The notes under the pieces are model-generated. The model did no database searches. It was not told where the DNA came from and saw only the letters and a program-made list of their open reading frames with translations. Shown here piece after piece: positions 12,050 through 24,490 of a DNA stretch of 64,000 nucleotides. The stretch is taken from positions 1-64,000 of the forward strand of contig JAJEKV010000766.1 in assembly GCA_021234155.1 (NCBI GenBank), in the 5' to 3' direction. Positions within the stretch are counted from its first letter, which is position 1. Each line of letters begins with the position of its first letter. The position numbers were made by a program, and so were the translations under genes. The DNA is from Isoetes taiwanensis (Eukaryota > Streptophyta > Lycopodiopsida > Isoetales > Isoetaceae).

Positions 12050-14520
12050 GACGGTGGCGCACCCTACATGTCAATACTTCAATCACGACGCGTCGTGTTT
12101 AAAACACACGATTTTAAGCACTTGTAGCGGCTGGTAGGACGGGTGATTTACGCTACCGCATTACCGATTTTGCACCCATATAGGAAAAACTATATGTTTC
12201 GGCGTGCATTCAAAAGAGAGAAAAAAAAAAGATAGATGGTAAATAGATAAGTAAATAATAGATAAAGGCGTGTGTTTATAAATAATTGGCGTGTAAGCCT
12301 TAATAATTATGCGGCCTTATTATCTATCCAGATGTGTTTTCTCTCTCAACGAATGCACGCCGAAGTATACATATTCAAGGTTGGGTTAGTATGTATTCGG
12401 AACACGCTTGGCGTGCTTCAAATTTTATCTTTGAGATTTTTCTAATGCTTTCTACTATTCATAATAGAAACTTACATGCAAGCATGATTAATTCAGAAGA
12501 GAAACTCAAGAATTTACTTTCGAACAAAAAAAGCGGATGAAGTTTATAAAAACTATTACGGTTTTCATAAACATCATCTGCTTCCTCTTGCCTCGGCCGA
12601 AAGCAAATGCATAAGCTTCTCTTCTTGGATTAAACCTACCATTAACATGCGACTTAAAACTAAATCAAAACTAACCTTGAATTCTCGAGGCTTTTGGATT
12701 CAAGAACTGAAAGCACTTTGCTTTTTGGTTTTAATTCGAGGCTTTGGATTCAAGACAGGAGTCCTCGCTTTTTGGTTTTAATTCGAGCCTCAGGATGTCC
12801 TCACTTCTGATGCTGAGAACAAAAGGCGTGGGGTCTTTTTAGTAAGTTAGGAATTGCCAAAACCAAAGAAGCATCTAACATTCTTTGAAAAGAAACCCAC
12901 GCTCACCAAGATTTTAGGAGGTGGATGAAAAACAGCCAGAAGTTTAAAGGCAAATCGTCGTATGAAAAAAAGGAAGAATATGTAAGAACTTTGAGAGCCG
13001 TAAAATGGATTTATATAGGCATAATTAGAAATAAATAAGCGTGAATAATTGATTGCTTGAATTAACTGCTGGCGTCTGGTCTTCACCCGGACATAACATG
13101 CATATGGTATATATATGGAGAATATTGCATTTCATGCAATAAATTCTCAAGACTTGATTTCATTTATTGCATTCAGAAAAAAGCGTAATTTAGAAATTTT
13201 ATAAAGGCTAAATTAAAAATGATTTTAAAGACTAAATTATCAAGGCTAAATTAAAAATGATTTGTAGTGTTGGAGAATTTTTTAGGTCGTGTCTTAACAT
13301 TTCCTATGGTTACTTTGATGAATCAGGAGATCTCATGTGGTTGATTTATAGTGTTCCCCGGGACTTCATTGAGACAAATGCGAGACAAAATTTTTAGAGA
13401 TACAAAAATGCTTGGAGAAAAGCAGTTTGATTTCATTCAAAAATTAGTTTATGTAGAGATGCGAAGGGATACAAAAAATGCTTGGAGAAAGCGGTTTGAT
13501 TTCATTCAAAATTGGTTTATGTCGATGCAGAAGGCTTGTAACCAGATGCCGAAGGCTTTTCACAATATTATACACAAAAAAAAGGCGTGGACCTAAACTT
13601 CTGTAAGAAACAAAAAAAAAAAAAAAAAAAACAGTGGTCAGGGATCTACATCACTCTTCTTCCACGCCTGCAAGAAAGAAGAAAGAAAGGTGTTAAAAAG
13701 AAAGAAGAAAGAAAGGTGCAAAACAAAAGCAGACATGCAAACGATTCCAGAGCCCAACCATTCCAAAATTGGTGAATTCTCGACCTTCTTCAGGATCTTC
13801 TTCTTCCTCCTCCTCCTCCTCCTCCTCGACTCTTCTTGAGATTCCATTTCTGTTTCCGCGGTCGAGCCAATCCTGGGGCCGTAGGCGGTCGGGGAATTAT
13901 CGTGAATCCGATCGTCTCCTCCTCCCTCTTCATCCACCGAATCGAATGGAGGAGAAATTCTGCAAAAAATCAATGGGGAGGGGAGGATTCAGGAAAATCA
14001 ACCCGACGTCTCTTTAAGGAGACCTCGGGTTCTTCATGAAGTTCATTGCTTTGAGGCGAGCTAACTTCATACATGAAAGAAAAAAAATTGGAAGGAATGG
14101 AGGTCTTGGGAGCGTGAATCGGATTTATATAGGGTTAATTAGAAATTAGCGTGAATAAATGATTGCCTCAAATAACACGCCAGGCATACGAAATTCCCGC
14201 CAGCTATATCATCTAGGGTATATTATGGAGAATAAATTCTCATGGCTACCTTATCGTTATATGTCTTTTTCGTGATTAGAAGGCTAAATTTTCGATAATT
14301 AAAATTTGGATATATTTATAATTTATATAAATGTCATTTCCTTGTTGTTGCCACGAAAATTCTTGTTTCAAATGATTTTGTTTATATCCATTGTTATTAT
14401 TTATTTTCAAGGAATTTCTTGCTTTTCAAAAAATTTGATTTACCTCTATATATTCCATAAATGTACGTACTTTTCTTATCTTATAATGTATAAATATTTC
14501 CTACTCATTGACTAAAAAGG
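12050..14520. repeat. Diverged duplications, no gene
   Basis: Three local duplications are visible. (a) About 55 bp repeated at 12690-12795 around GAGGCTTTGGATTCAAGA. (b) About 75 bp repeated at 13393-13530 around ATACAAAAATGCTTGGAGAAA. (c) A larger diverged pair: 12995-13150 and 14105-14265 both run GGATTTATATAGG, AATTAGAAAT, GCGTGAATAA, TGATTGC, then TATGGAGAATA and AATTCTCA. An A-run lies at 13610-13631. The pair in (c), 1.1 kb apart, could be the termini of a small non-autonomous element. No reading frame in this stretch has a recognisable domain. Confidence 0.45.
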
Positions 14521-14529
14521 GTGCAATTT

Positions 14530-16990
14530 GCCTAGGTCAATAGTGCCTCTCCAACTCAAGATGGTGTGCAACATATTGAAAAGAGCAATTTCAATGAAAA
14601 AACACCTCCTAGAAAGAATGTTGAAGAAAAACAATTAGTCCTCCATAGTAGGGTGCAATGGAGGAACAAGAAGGTGAGAATCATGCACAAGTGCAACAAG
14701 GAAATAGTAGGCCAAGGAGTCATTGTGCTAGAAGATCCCGGTCAAGCCATTAATGATGAAAGGCTAGGGGAAGACAATATTGGTATTGCAATTTCTTTGT
14801 TGGAAGACAATTTGGAAAGGTAAAGGTTTGGGTGACAAGGAATGTTTTGGTTGTGTCAAGCAATTGGAGGTTCCTTGCATCATGGCATGGCCTATAAGTA
14901 GTGTTCAATTTGTGGAGGATTATATTTTTCCGAGAGCCCTGAGGTTGTTGGGGACAATGATTGTCTTGATATTGATCCATTGGCGGTTGGAACTCTAAAC
15001 CTAGGCAAAAGGGAGAAGTATTAGTTGTCGACATTATCCTAGCAAAAGAACCAAGTTGATTAGTGACACCAAACATTGAGACAATGGTGAAGGTTAGGGG
15101 CTGGATTGTTGTTGGAGTGGTTGTATACAATTCTTTACAATAGAACAATTGGTGGAAGCAAAGCCACTTTTCAAAAGAGTATCTTGTTCTTTGAGAGGAG
15201 GACCTACATGTACACACTCTTCGAAAGCATGCACTTCAAAGGTGAAAGAAACCCAAACAAAAAGACACCCTTTTGCTAGGCAAATGGATATATAAAAAGC
15301 ATGGCGGAATATCCATGCAATTCCAACTTCTTCATGGCATAATCAAAAAAAGCAGAGGGGAACATGATTGCTTTTACATGGAAATAATGGTTTGTTGAGA
15401 TCAACAGCTAGGATCTTGGTCGCTGCCAGGGGAGATATTTGAAAAATATATTGATTTCAATCAGTCTATGCCACACAAAAACGAGAAGGGATGAAAAGGG
15501 AAGAGCAGTTGTTGAGAAAAGGTTACCATCACATTGTACTCAAAAGAGTATTTTGGAAGAAGTGAATTCCCTACTCGAGAATTGGGAATTCTTCCAATAT
15601 CCGGCCCTAGCTTTAGTAGGCTATGGAAGAAGCTTTTCAATCATGTCACCATAGCAACTTCAAACAACTTTGCAAAGTGCAATTTATGTGCTAAGTTGAA
15701 GGAGACTCTTGATAAGACTGATGCAACCTAGTCAAATGGCTAGGATAAGGAGCATATGAAGGACCATATGTCGATCAACTATCATGTAGATCATGTTATT
15801 GGATGTGGAGGACTTTATCCGCATTGGAACCTAATAACTATTTATGTATTATACATGACAAGATGGACCAGCCAAAGACTTGTCTTCCACAATTCAAGTA
15901 CATGTCTAGTGAACATGTTGGAGCTTCAACTTCACGTGCTAGAGCTCAAGATCTACCCAAAAGGCCTCTCTTGCAACTTGATAATTGTGCTGGCCAAAAT
16001 AAGAACAGTGGATGTTTTCTTTCCTATCCTACTTACCAATTTGTGGGGATATTTGAAAGAGTTAATTTCTAGGGTTTCTTATGCCCGAGTATACCCATGA
16101 GGATGTGGATGCATTATTTGGCATGTATCTTCGGAAGCAGACAAAGGACCAACTTTCCTAGGCTAATGAAAATCTTGCATGAATACACTACTCCAAACCC
16201 TATAGCTTCTCATAGAAGAAGTGCCCGATTGGAAGAGCTTTGTGGATGGTTATACATTAGATCTTGAAGGTCATTCCGTGCCTCTGCAGTTCACTTTTGG
16301 GTGAGAGATGGGATTACAATCTTCCAATGGAAGATGAGACCTTCAGAGAGGGGGAGTGGAGGGGAGGAAATATGGGCGTAAAGATGAGAATGGCAAGTCT
16401 ATGATACCTCCAGGTCAACCAAAAAAGCTCTAAAACCTACTAAAGAAGTGAAGCAATTGGGATTGACTAAGGAAGGAATCCAGGACTATATAAAAGCATT
16501 GGCAAAACTAATGACAGATGACACCAAGCGTGCCTTGGTGGCGGAAGAAGGTGATTAACTTGTTGGGGAGATAGACACATCCTCGATGAATTAAAAGAAG
16601 GGTGGTTGCCTAAAACTAGGTAGAAGACCTTAGCGGTGTGCCGAGGATGTTGATGACACCGTTAGTAGTATTCGTAAGCAATATGCTCCTCCTCCTTCCC
16701 CGACAAACACTATGTTGGTCCTAAGAACAATAGGCCATAAGGCATGGATGCTTATGAACCTTCCATCGACTTGGAATACCACCAATTTGTGGTAGTAAAG
16801 CCAGCAGATGTAGATACATATCAAAGGTGGTGGGGGGTTCACCATCTCGATATTTGCAAAGAAGAAGGTAATATTAACTTCAACCAATGGGTAGAATCTT
16901 TGGTGTCCAAAGTGCATCAGTTGACCAACGTGTCGGATAAAGAAGGGTACTCAAGGTTGTTGGACAAAGAGATGGAGGAGAAATCCGAGT
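14530..16990 (+). pseudogene. Transposase-like relic (LDNCAGQNKN / THEDVDALFG type)
   Basis: Coherent pieces follow one another on the plus strand in changing frames. They are FAKCNLCAKLKETL (near 15670), EHMKDHMS (15750), IHDKMDQPKTCLPQFKYM (about 15855-15905), LLQLDNCAGQNKNSGCF (about 15970-16020), FVGIFERV (about 16040), and LGFLMPEYTHEDVDALFG (about 16070-16120). The LDNC-(A/G)-xQNKN motif, a short helix, then GFL-x-GHTHxDxDALF is the signature of a DDE-like transposase-derived family (DUF7869-like in my recollection). In the family the second motif reads GHTH; here the glycine is lost (EYTH). Upstream from 14566 and downstream to 16992 are charged segments with the same orientation that plausibly represent the ends of the protein. 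Stops and frameshifts abolish the reading frame. Confidence 0.55.
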
Positions 16991-16999
16991 GATCCCGAT

Positions 17000-18100
17000 C
17001 TTTGGCTAGACTATGAAAGTGTTTTTTACTCATGGACTCCAAACACTATTCCAGCTTCGAAATGCGAGAATTACAATACCCAGGATGATGTCGGGAAGAA
17101 GGCTATGATATCATTGGGGGTGCTTGAAGAAATTTGAATAACTATGAAAATTTTTTTCATCACGTTTTTATAATATGGTGCTATATTGTGAAATATTGAC
17201 TATTTTGTAAATAATATGAGATTACATTTTCATACTTTTGAGGTGGTTTGTGTGAATTTGAATATGCTATAAAAAATATACAATATGAAATTTGTCCCAA
17301 AATTAAGACATAATCCCAATTTAATTGAATGATGGTTAATTATAGGCCTCTAAACTTTGAGAATTACCAATTGTTCTTCCTCAAATGACATCCTAAACTG
17401 GATAATGAGAAAATGAACAACCTATGTATTGCCTCGAGTTCTCTTCATGGTCTAAGCCCAATCTAAGGATGAGGAATGTTTTCGGGCCTTTTGCAGGTTC
17501 ACCTGGAACTTATATTTCAACTAAGTATTTTTCATCCAGACCTCCCAGAGATTTCATTCAACTTGACCTTGGCTATCTTTATATTGATGCTTTTGTAAGG
17601 ATCTTTTTATTCTTAGAATGGTCCGGTCTTCCATCGAGTGTAAAAAATGAGGCAATCAAAAAAACTTATACGTAAAAGATATATGTTGAACAAGTTGATA
17701 GGAAGCCACAACAAAAAGACATTAATTCTAAGGTGAATGATGAAAGCAACAATGGCAATATAGTGACATGATATGATCGGGACTTATGGAACTAATAGAG
17801 AGCCTAATGTTTATATATATAAAAAGGAAAAATGACGTGCGCCATTTTTCTTGAACTTTTGTCCTTTCCTCCATTTTCAGTTCAAAATTGCTTCTTGGCA
17901 AAAACTCCAAGCCTGCATTGCTATTGGATCCAGGAAGGAAAAATTTGGCAATTGAAGGGGTTGCCCCCTCAGAGGGCTAGCATTATCGAATTGCTCGTAA
18001 TTTTCTCTTTCATGGAAGCTAAAATTTTGCAATTCTTAAACAGGGGTAAACCGATGCATGGTTTTCTTTGTGGCACTCCTGGCGATCTTTGGAATTCCTT
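17000..18100 (+). other. Unidentified; possible LINE leader or linker
   Basis: AT-rich DNA with two open plus-strand stretches (17424-17675, 17832-18104) that show no domain. They sit directly upstream of LINE ORF1 and share its strand, so they may be its 5' region or part of an older LINE copy. I could not identify the LINE 5' end or its target-site duplication. Confidence 0.3.
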
Positions 18101-18139
18101 TTAGCAGAAAATCTCTTCGGGATAATCTTTTTCTCACGG

Positions 18140-20200
18140 GAATATAGCTTTGTTCTGTGTGTTGAATTTGAGAGCAGAGATCATCGATTCTTGGTTAGAT
18201 GAATTTGTGGAAAGCAAGAGAATTCAAGCTCTTGCTATTTTCGAGTGCATTGTGACCTGGCCGGATGACAAAATTATAGTCAAATTGTACTCCCAATCTG
18301 ATTTCAATTGTTTTAGTGTTCGATGTAAGTTCTAATTTTCATAGATTAGCAATTGAAGGTAATCCATTCCGCCTAAAAAGTCCAATTTCTTTCGATCCTA
18401 CTCTTTAGCCTGATTTTTCCCTTCCTTTAGACTCCCCTTTTTTTTTTGGCTCAATCTCGGTAATCATGAACTCTGGCTGGCCAAGGTAACCTAAATTCTT
18501 CGACATTGCCCTTTCTCCATTGCTTCTTTGCTCTTTCTAAGGAGGATCAAGGCTCTCTTGACAAATCTTCATAAAATCTCGGCTAATCCTGCAAAATTCA
18601 TCCCTTTCAGAAATTTCAAGGATTTATCTCTTCTGGAAGGAAAAATGACACCCCTATTAGACAAAACTCCAATTTGGGACAATCTCTCCAAGGATCCGAA
18701 AGCAATTGGAAACCGACCTCCGATAAATCCCACTCTTTGGTGTTCCTTTGCCATATGGAGTCGTGAGGCCAACAAATGAAGTTCGGCCTCGATGAAGATT
18801 GGGATGGTATTCTTCACAAGAGAGGCCAGACATTGCTTCAAACCCCCCTTGTTCATGGTATTCATCTTAACTCCCCTATGGTTTCTGAAAAGCTGAAATG
18901 CCTCTCAAACTCTGTTGTTGTTGTTAAAATCAATAAAGTTGGGATCAGTATTGAAAACTATGGTCTTTTCTGCTTTCTCTACAAAAAGGCCTTTCTATCA
19001 AAGCTGTTTGTTGGCTAAACTATCCTTACATTATGGTTGAATGTGGTAGTCAGAGGACTGCTAACTATCATTGCAAAAGTGGTATTCTAGTTTTGAAAAT
19101 TTTCATTTGTTTTTATCAAATGGAATCCTAAGCTTTCAACTATTTGACCTCAATAACTTTCATGTTGCCTCAACCTCTTTATTTGGCTTAAATTATCCTA
19201 TTTATTGGAATGAAGAATCAATCAAAAGCCTATTCAATTCTATTGGCAACTATGTATCTACTGTTTATGCTCCTTATAAGCCTCCTGTTGTCTATGTCCA
19301 AAATGACATTTCTAAAAAAGTTCCAACTTCCTTTCACTGATTGTTTGGGCCAAAAAACTTCCCTGGATCTAAGGTGGAATGGTTTACCTCCTATTTGCTC
19401 TTCCTGTGATTTTAGGCATGCTTGGTATGCTAATTGTAAGGAGAAAGGAATTCAAGACTCAAACTCAAAGGGAGGAATTTGTGATTATGCTATCCCTCCT
19501 CTTCCTCCTCCAAACCTACTTCCCTGAAAACAAGCAAGAAGACAAAGCTACCACTTGGAAAAAAAGTCAATGGTAGCACAAAAGAGAATTGCCAAAAAAG
19601 GGTTGGAAAAAGGGTATTCGATTGGTGTAAATGCTCAATTTGTCTTTGGTTGGTCACAGAGATTCCTCAATTCCCTCTGAAGTTATTACTAATTCTGAGA
19701 GATACAAAGCAAAAGGAAAAGCAAAAATGTATGTGAACGATACTTCTAAGGATTTACATTCTACTTTGGCTAAAATAGCTGCTGATTCAAAATCCTTGAG
19801 GTACCAAAGTCATTATTCAAACTCAAAGTGGAATCTATCCAACCTGGATTCCCACCAAAGGCACGTAGAGATTCATTAACTAAGGAATTCAAGCAAAAAT
19901 ATTCCTTGCAGAATAAAGGTGACAGGAATAAACTCAAGAAGACAAACTGGTGTCATCCCTAAACCACCAGATAACTCCATAAAAAATAAAGATATTGCTG
20001 AGACTTCCAAAAAGGTCTCCTCTAAAATACATGATCCTAAAGTGACAAGGGAAAATTTGGTGGAAACTTCTCAAGACAATTCAAGTAAGCAAGATTTTGA
20101 TGAGGTAATCCAATGTTCTAACCAATTTGTTGTCTTTACTAATTCTCATGCAGGAGCGTGATGGAATTATGCAATGAAAATGAGGATTTAGAAGTTCCCC
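18140..20200 (+). pseudogene. L1-type LINE ORF1 (DUF4283 plus zinc knuckle), degraded
   Basis: ORF1 of plant L1 elements binds the element RNA. The diagnostic parts are a DUF4283-like block (18776-19018 and 19090-19340). It contains VVVVKINKVGISIENYGLF, then an F-K-W-x-P-like position, then GLNYPIYWNEESIKSLFNSIG, matching the family pattern of a hydrophobic beta strand followed by W-x-(E)-x-L-x-x-I-x-x-x-IG. After it, at about 19385-19440, comes LPPICSSCDFRHAWYANC, a C-x2-C-x3-H-x5-C zinc knuckle that has lost one residue from CCHC spacing. A Ser/Lys/Glu-rich tail continues to about 20200 and an acidic linker (LDSDKE) lies at 20710. Many frameshifts are present. Same strand as the endonuclease and RT that follow, so one element. 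Confidence 0.7.
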
Positions 20201-20967
20201 AAATCACTTAGCTAAACCTCCATCGACCACCACCTAATCTGCTGGAATTTGATACTCCTATCCCAAAATGGTGAATTTCCTTGACCTCATTGACCTTTCC
20301 TCTCCCGAAGATTGTATCTCTTGCCATGACCATCAACCCGTTATCTCGATAAAATAGCGGATCACCGCCTCCATAGATTTCATCAGAAGCTATGAATACT
20401 TACCAGCCAGATAAGTCATGAAGGTTTGGAATTAGATAAGGGATTGGATCAAAGCAGGTTATAAAGGATCAGAAGAATCAACTCGGGAATTGCTTAAGGG
20501 TAATATTTGTGACATTGAAATTGTTCCCGAAGACTCACAATCCTGCTGGTATACAGACTGAAATAGAAAAGTCCCCTTCCGTGCAAGTTCTTGAACCATC
20601 CAAGTGTCAATTTCATAATAGTCTTCATAATAATGAAATGGCTAATAATCTTCACTATTAATAAGACTATTAATAAATTGTTTGTGTTTATTCCTGGGGG
20701 GATTTCCTCTGATGAATTAGACAGTGACAAAGAAAATTTGTGTACTAATGGGAATGACAGTAATTGGGATATTGAATACTATCTTAACTCCTCCTCTGAG
20801 CCAATAGTGACAAGAGAGAGACAACTAAAGCAAAAGTGGGCAGAAAAGCTAATTATAGTGCTCCTGCCAATAATACTAGAAGTAAAAATAAGAAAGATAG
20901 AAAAGGAAAATCCAAATCCAAACATAGATAATTTCCTTGTCCTTTCCTTTCGTTCATTTTTCTCCAA

Positions 20968-21430
20968 AAATGAAGATTCTATCATGGAATCTTAGGGGAA
21001 TTAAGGGAGCTCTCAAAAGAAGGAGAGTTATTTCTCAAATTAAAATTTATAAGGTCGATATCATCCTATTGCAAGAGTTAAAGCTACTTGAAATTTGAAT
21101 GTGCAAATCTTGGGGATTGATAATTCCTAAGTAGCTCCTCCATCCTGGCCGAGGTCGATGGAACCTCACGGGGCATATGTATGATTTGGAAGGATCTAAA
21201 CACGAACTTTTTATAACAACCCGAGCAAAATGTGGCGTTGTACCATCTTTAATATTATGAATAAATCATTTGGTCTTATTAATGTCTATGCTTCAACCAA
21301 TCCAAAAGAGAGAGAGCTTCTTTGGTTAGATATTAATCATTGGATGAGGGCTCGGAACATTAATGATTGGATTTCCGGCCGAGATTTCAACAACACTCCA
21401 AATTGGGACCAAAAAATTAGGTAATAAGAT
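20968..21430 (+). pseudogene. L1-type LINE endonuclease (EEP/APE-like), degraded
   Basis: The endonuclease start is at 20968: MKILSWNLRGIKGALKRR, then VDIILLQELKL, which are the N-terminal strands of the exonuclease-endonuclease-phosphatase fold, including the catalytic LQE glutamate. At 21230-21430 GLINVYAS and ERELLWLDI precede SGRDFNNTP; the family motif is GGDFNNxP, so one glycine has changed. Stops occur between these pieces. The domain nicks target DNA in active elements, which this one is not. Confidence 0.7.
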
Positions 21431-22285
21431 CAACATGACTAGATTGGAAAAAATCATTGGAATGATCTTATTGATGATCACTCTTGCTTGCCGATCCCTT
21501 CCTCCTCCCTCGCCAAATTTACCTCGGTCTAACAAGAGAAAAGGAAATGCTAGAGTTTTCAGTGCCCCTTTGTGATTTTATTTAAACATCTCTAGTTCCA
21601 ATTTCTAGGATAATGCCTACATGTTTTTGATGAATCACATTTGCTATTTCTCGATCATCAACCTCAATTCCTTTGCACTTATCATCGATTTCTGCTCAAG
21701 ATCCGGAAATATCCCATACAAATTTAACTCTAGTATGCTTGAATGCCTCCTTTTTGTCAAGAGTTGGGGTTTTTACTCTCGACCTAGAGTAAGCGAGGTC
21801 ATGTCTATGAAGAGCTTTTATTCTAATTTGAAGACTTCCAAGTCTTGGATTGAGGAATGGACTAAAAGCTAAATTCGAGAGGATAAAGGAAAAAAATATC
21901 CTTCTACAACATATGAGAGATGTTAGGCTGGCCTTAAATGATGATCCTTTCAATTCTACCTTACATCTTAAGAGGAAAATCTTGAAAAAAAGATTAAGCT
22001 TATTGAAGAATTTGAGGCCAAAGGTGTTTGCTATTAGATGCAAAATTAAATACACAAATGATATGGACTCGGCAAGACTAAATTCTTTTTTAGAACGCCA
22101 AAACAAGGCAGGCTAAGAGCTCTATTAATGAGGTCACAAATGACTCTGGAATGGTTTTGAACAGTCCCTCTGAAATCTCGAATTTCTTTTATTCTAAATA
22201 TTCTAGTTTGTTCTCTAAAAGCATCAACTCTGATACTTTTATGGACATTTATTGATTTGATTGATTCTATTATTCCAAGTGATCA

Positions 22286-23457
22286 TTGTCAAATGGATCT
22301 TTCCTTCTCAAATGTTCTAAGTTCTCGATGAAGTTCTCTCCATCCTCAAGAGCTTTAAGCATGGCAAATCAAACAGTCGATGGATTTCCCGAGTTTTTCT
22401 TAGAATTCTGGGATATAATCCAGAATGACTTCATGTATTTCATAAGGGATTTTTGGAAAGCTAAGCATCTTCACCCTTCTATTGCTAGTTGGTTTATTTC
22501 TCTAATTCCTAAAGTTGATAAGCCTTCTAGTTTTTCTGACTGGAGGCCCATCTCTTTAACTAATTCCACTTATAAGATCTGTGCTAAAATTATTGCTTCA
22601 AGAATCAAGGATTATTTGCAAAATTGTATCAGTGGAAATCAGAGTGCTTTTCTTCCCAATAGATTTATTCTGGAAAATTACATTGCTGCTATGGAAGGTT
22701 TACATTGGAATAAAATCTCGAGTCAAAATTGTGTCCTCCTTAAATTGGATTTCAAAAGAGCCTTTGACAATATTAGATGGGATTTTATTGAATATGCTAT
22801 GAAAAAGCTTGGTTTTAATGATGAAATTATTAAACTTATCATGGGCTTGAATCTTAGATCAAATTCGGCTATCCTCATCAATGGTTCTCCAAGTGCATTT
22901 TTCCCTCTTGAAAGGGGGTTCAGACAAGGCTGTCCTTTGGCTCCTTATTTATTTATTGTGGTTGCTGAATTATTAACCGAGGCTGTAAAACATCACCAAA
23001 GGATTGGAAATCTTTCTGGTCTTAGGCTTCCTGACTCTACTTCTATTTGCATCCAGCAATATACTGATGATACTTTCTCATTCTTGGAAAATGAGGCTCG
23101 TAATATAAATTTCTTCATGGATGTTTTGAGCCAGTTTAGTGCAGCCTCTGGAGTGGACCTAAATTTATCCAAATGTGTTATTATTGGTGACAGTGATATC
23201 TCTTGTGTGGCTGGCATTAAAATTATTAAAACCTCGAAGTCACCAAACTGGCACGCCATTATCTCTAAATTCCAATCTTTCTCGGGTCCGTGGTCCCCAA
23301 TTATTGAGAAGATAAGAGCTAAACTTCATTTATATAAAAATCCCTATCTCGGGCCGGGTTCGGTTGGTTATTGCTAATCGGGTTCTCACCGGTTCTCATA
23401 TTTACTTCTCCACTTTGCCTTAGTGGCCCCCGGCCCCGTTTACAAGCAAATAGAGGT
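22286..23457 (+). pseudogene. L1-type LINE reverse transcriptase, interrupted in the thumb
   Basis: A 363-codon open frame carries the RT fingers and palm. It reads WFISLIPKVDKPSSFSDWRP, then ISLTNSTYKICAKIIASRI, NQSAFLPNRFI, LLKLDFKRAFDNIRW (first catalytic Asp), ERGFRQGCPLAPYLF, and QYTDDTFSF (the YxDD catalytic box, as YTDD). The frame's own stop is at 23377, but another frame continues the RT thumb as RVLTGSHIYFSTL and then APGPVYKQIE, so homology to the LINE runs to about 23457. There the LTR-containing block begins; the RVT zinc-binding region resumes at about 35490, twelve kilobases away. Confidence 0.85.
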
Positions 23458-23458
23458 A

Positions 23459-23952
23459 CGCCCCCGTGAGGTAGATGCGTGACCCTAAGAGCCCGATGGA
23501 GCCTATCTACAAAGTGTGTGCAATGTGAGGGGGGGATGGAGTGGTCAACCCTAGCCATTGTCTATGCCAGCCCGGCTCATTGCCATGATTTGGTGCTGTT
23601 TCTATCGGAGACCCGAGCCGATACCATGTGGAGTATGAGCCATGGGGTTAGAGCCTGATGTGTAGTATGTTAGATTATGGATGGATGATATTTCTCTGTT
23701 TGATGGATGGATCTTGCTACCCATCGTGGTAGTTTATATTTCATATGTTGATGTTATCATACTTACTGTATGTATGCGCTTCCGCTGTTGTAGGGGCCTC
23801 GAGGAGCTCAGAAAGGCATCTCCGTTCCTCGGCCTATGTCTAGCCATCCCTAGCACGAGTTGACAGAGGGCCCGTTGGGTGTTTTGGCATCGAACAGGGG
23901 ATGTCCCCATTGAGGCTATGATCGCATCATATCCAAGGTGGGGAACGTCACA
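23459..23952 (+). repeat. LTR of the H3-bearing element (left part unclear or truncated)
   Basis: The right end is GGGGAACGTCACA at 23952, followed after one base by a primer-binding site. The sequence is homologous over most of its length to the reverse complement of 29935-30430: shared phrases include TGGATGGATCTTGCTACCC, GGTCAACCCTAGCCATTG and GAGTATGAGCC/GGAGTCTGAGCC-type variants. Homology fades to the left of about 23460, where LINE RT coding resumes. The complete LTR of this family (the minus-strand copy) is 1.6 kb, so this copy is probably 5'-truncated. Confidence 0.65.
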
Positions 23953-23953
23953 A

Positions 23954-23965
23954 TGGTATCAGAGC
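23954..23965 (+). other. Primer-binding site for initiator Met-tRNA
   Basis: TGGTATCAGAGC is the complement of the 3' end of plant initiator tRNA-Met, the usual primer of plant Ty1/copia and Ty3/gypsy elements. It starts two bases after the CACA end of the LTR, which is the expected position and fixes the LTR's 3' boundary and orientation. Confidence 0.8.
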
Positions 23966-24398
23966 ATGATCTTGGTGGACCAAGATTAGGCACTGACCAT
24001 GAAATCCCAGGTAGGAACTAACTAGCCTAGAAAATTGGGGTGTAAACCCTAATTCTGATCTTTGTGAAGGTGGAAAAATTTTTCCCCTTGGTAGGATCGT
24101 AAGTTAGTTAGAATTTAGATTAAAGAATTTAGCTATAATTAGGTAAATGAACTTTTCTAGGTGGAATTGGAGTGATTTGTGAACTCAGCATGAAATTCTG
24201 TTAAGTTTTGGCCCAAGAATTATCAAATTCTGGGGCCCGAGCAGAAAATAGTGTGGGTGCACAAAATTTCACCCCAAAACCATTGAAACTAAAAATTTCA
24301 GAAAATTAATTAGTGTCACCATTAATAGGGTGGTTATAATGATTATACCTAATTGTCCCAAATTTGAATTTGGCCCAGCCTAAATTGGTACAGGTGGG

Positions 24399-24407
24399 TT
24401 TAAATAC
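24399..24407 (+). promoter_or_regulatory. Possible TATA box upstream of the H3-like frame
   Basis: GTTTAAATACCCC lies about 90 bp before the first ATG of the H3-like frame, after a gradual AT-rich leader. A comparable CTTAAGGGG context lies about 110 bp before the second frame at 27061. Suggestive only. Confidence 0.25.
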
Positions 24408-24490
24408 CCCATTTGCACCAAATTTCCTACCAAAAAGCTCTCTAGCCAAAAATTCAAATTTTCCCTGAATCGGTTTTTCGCACGAAAAGT

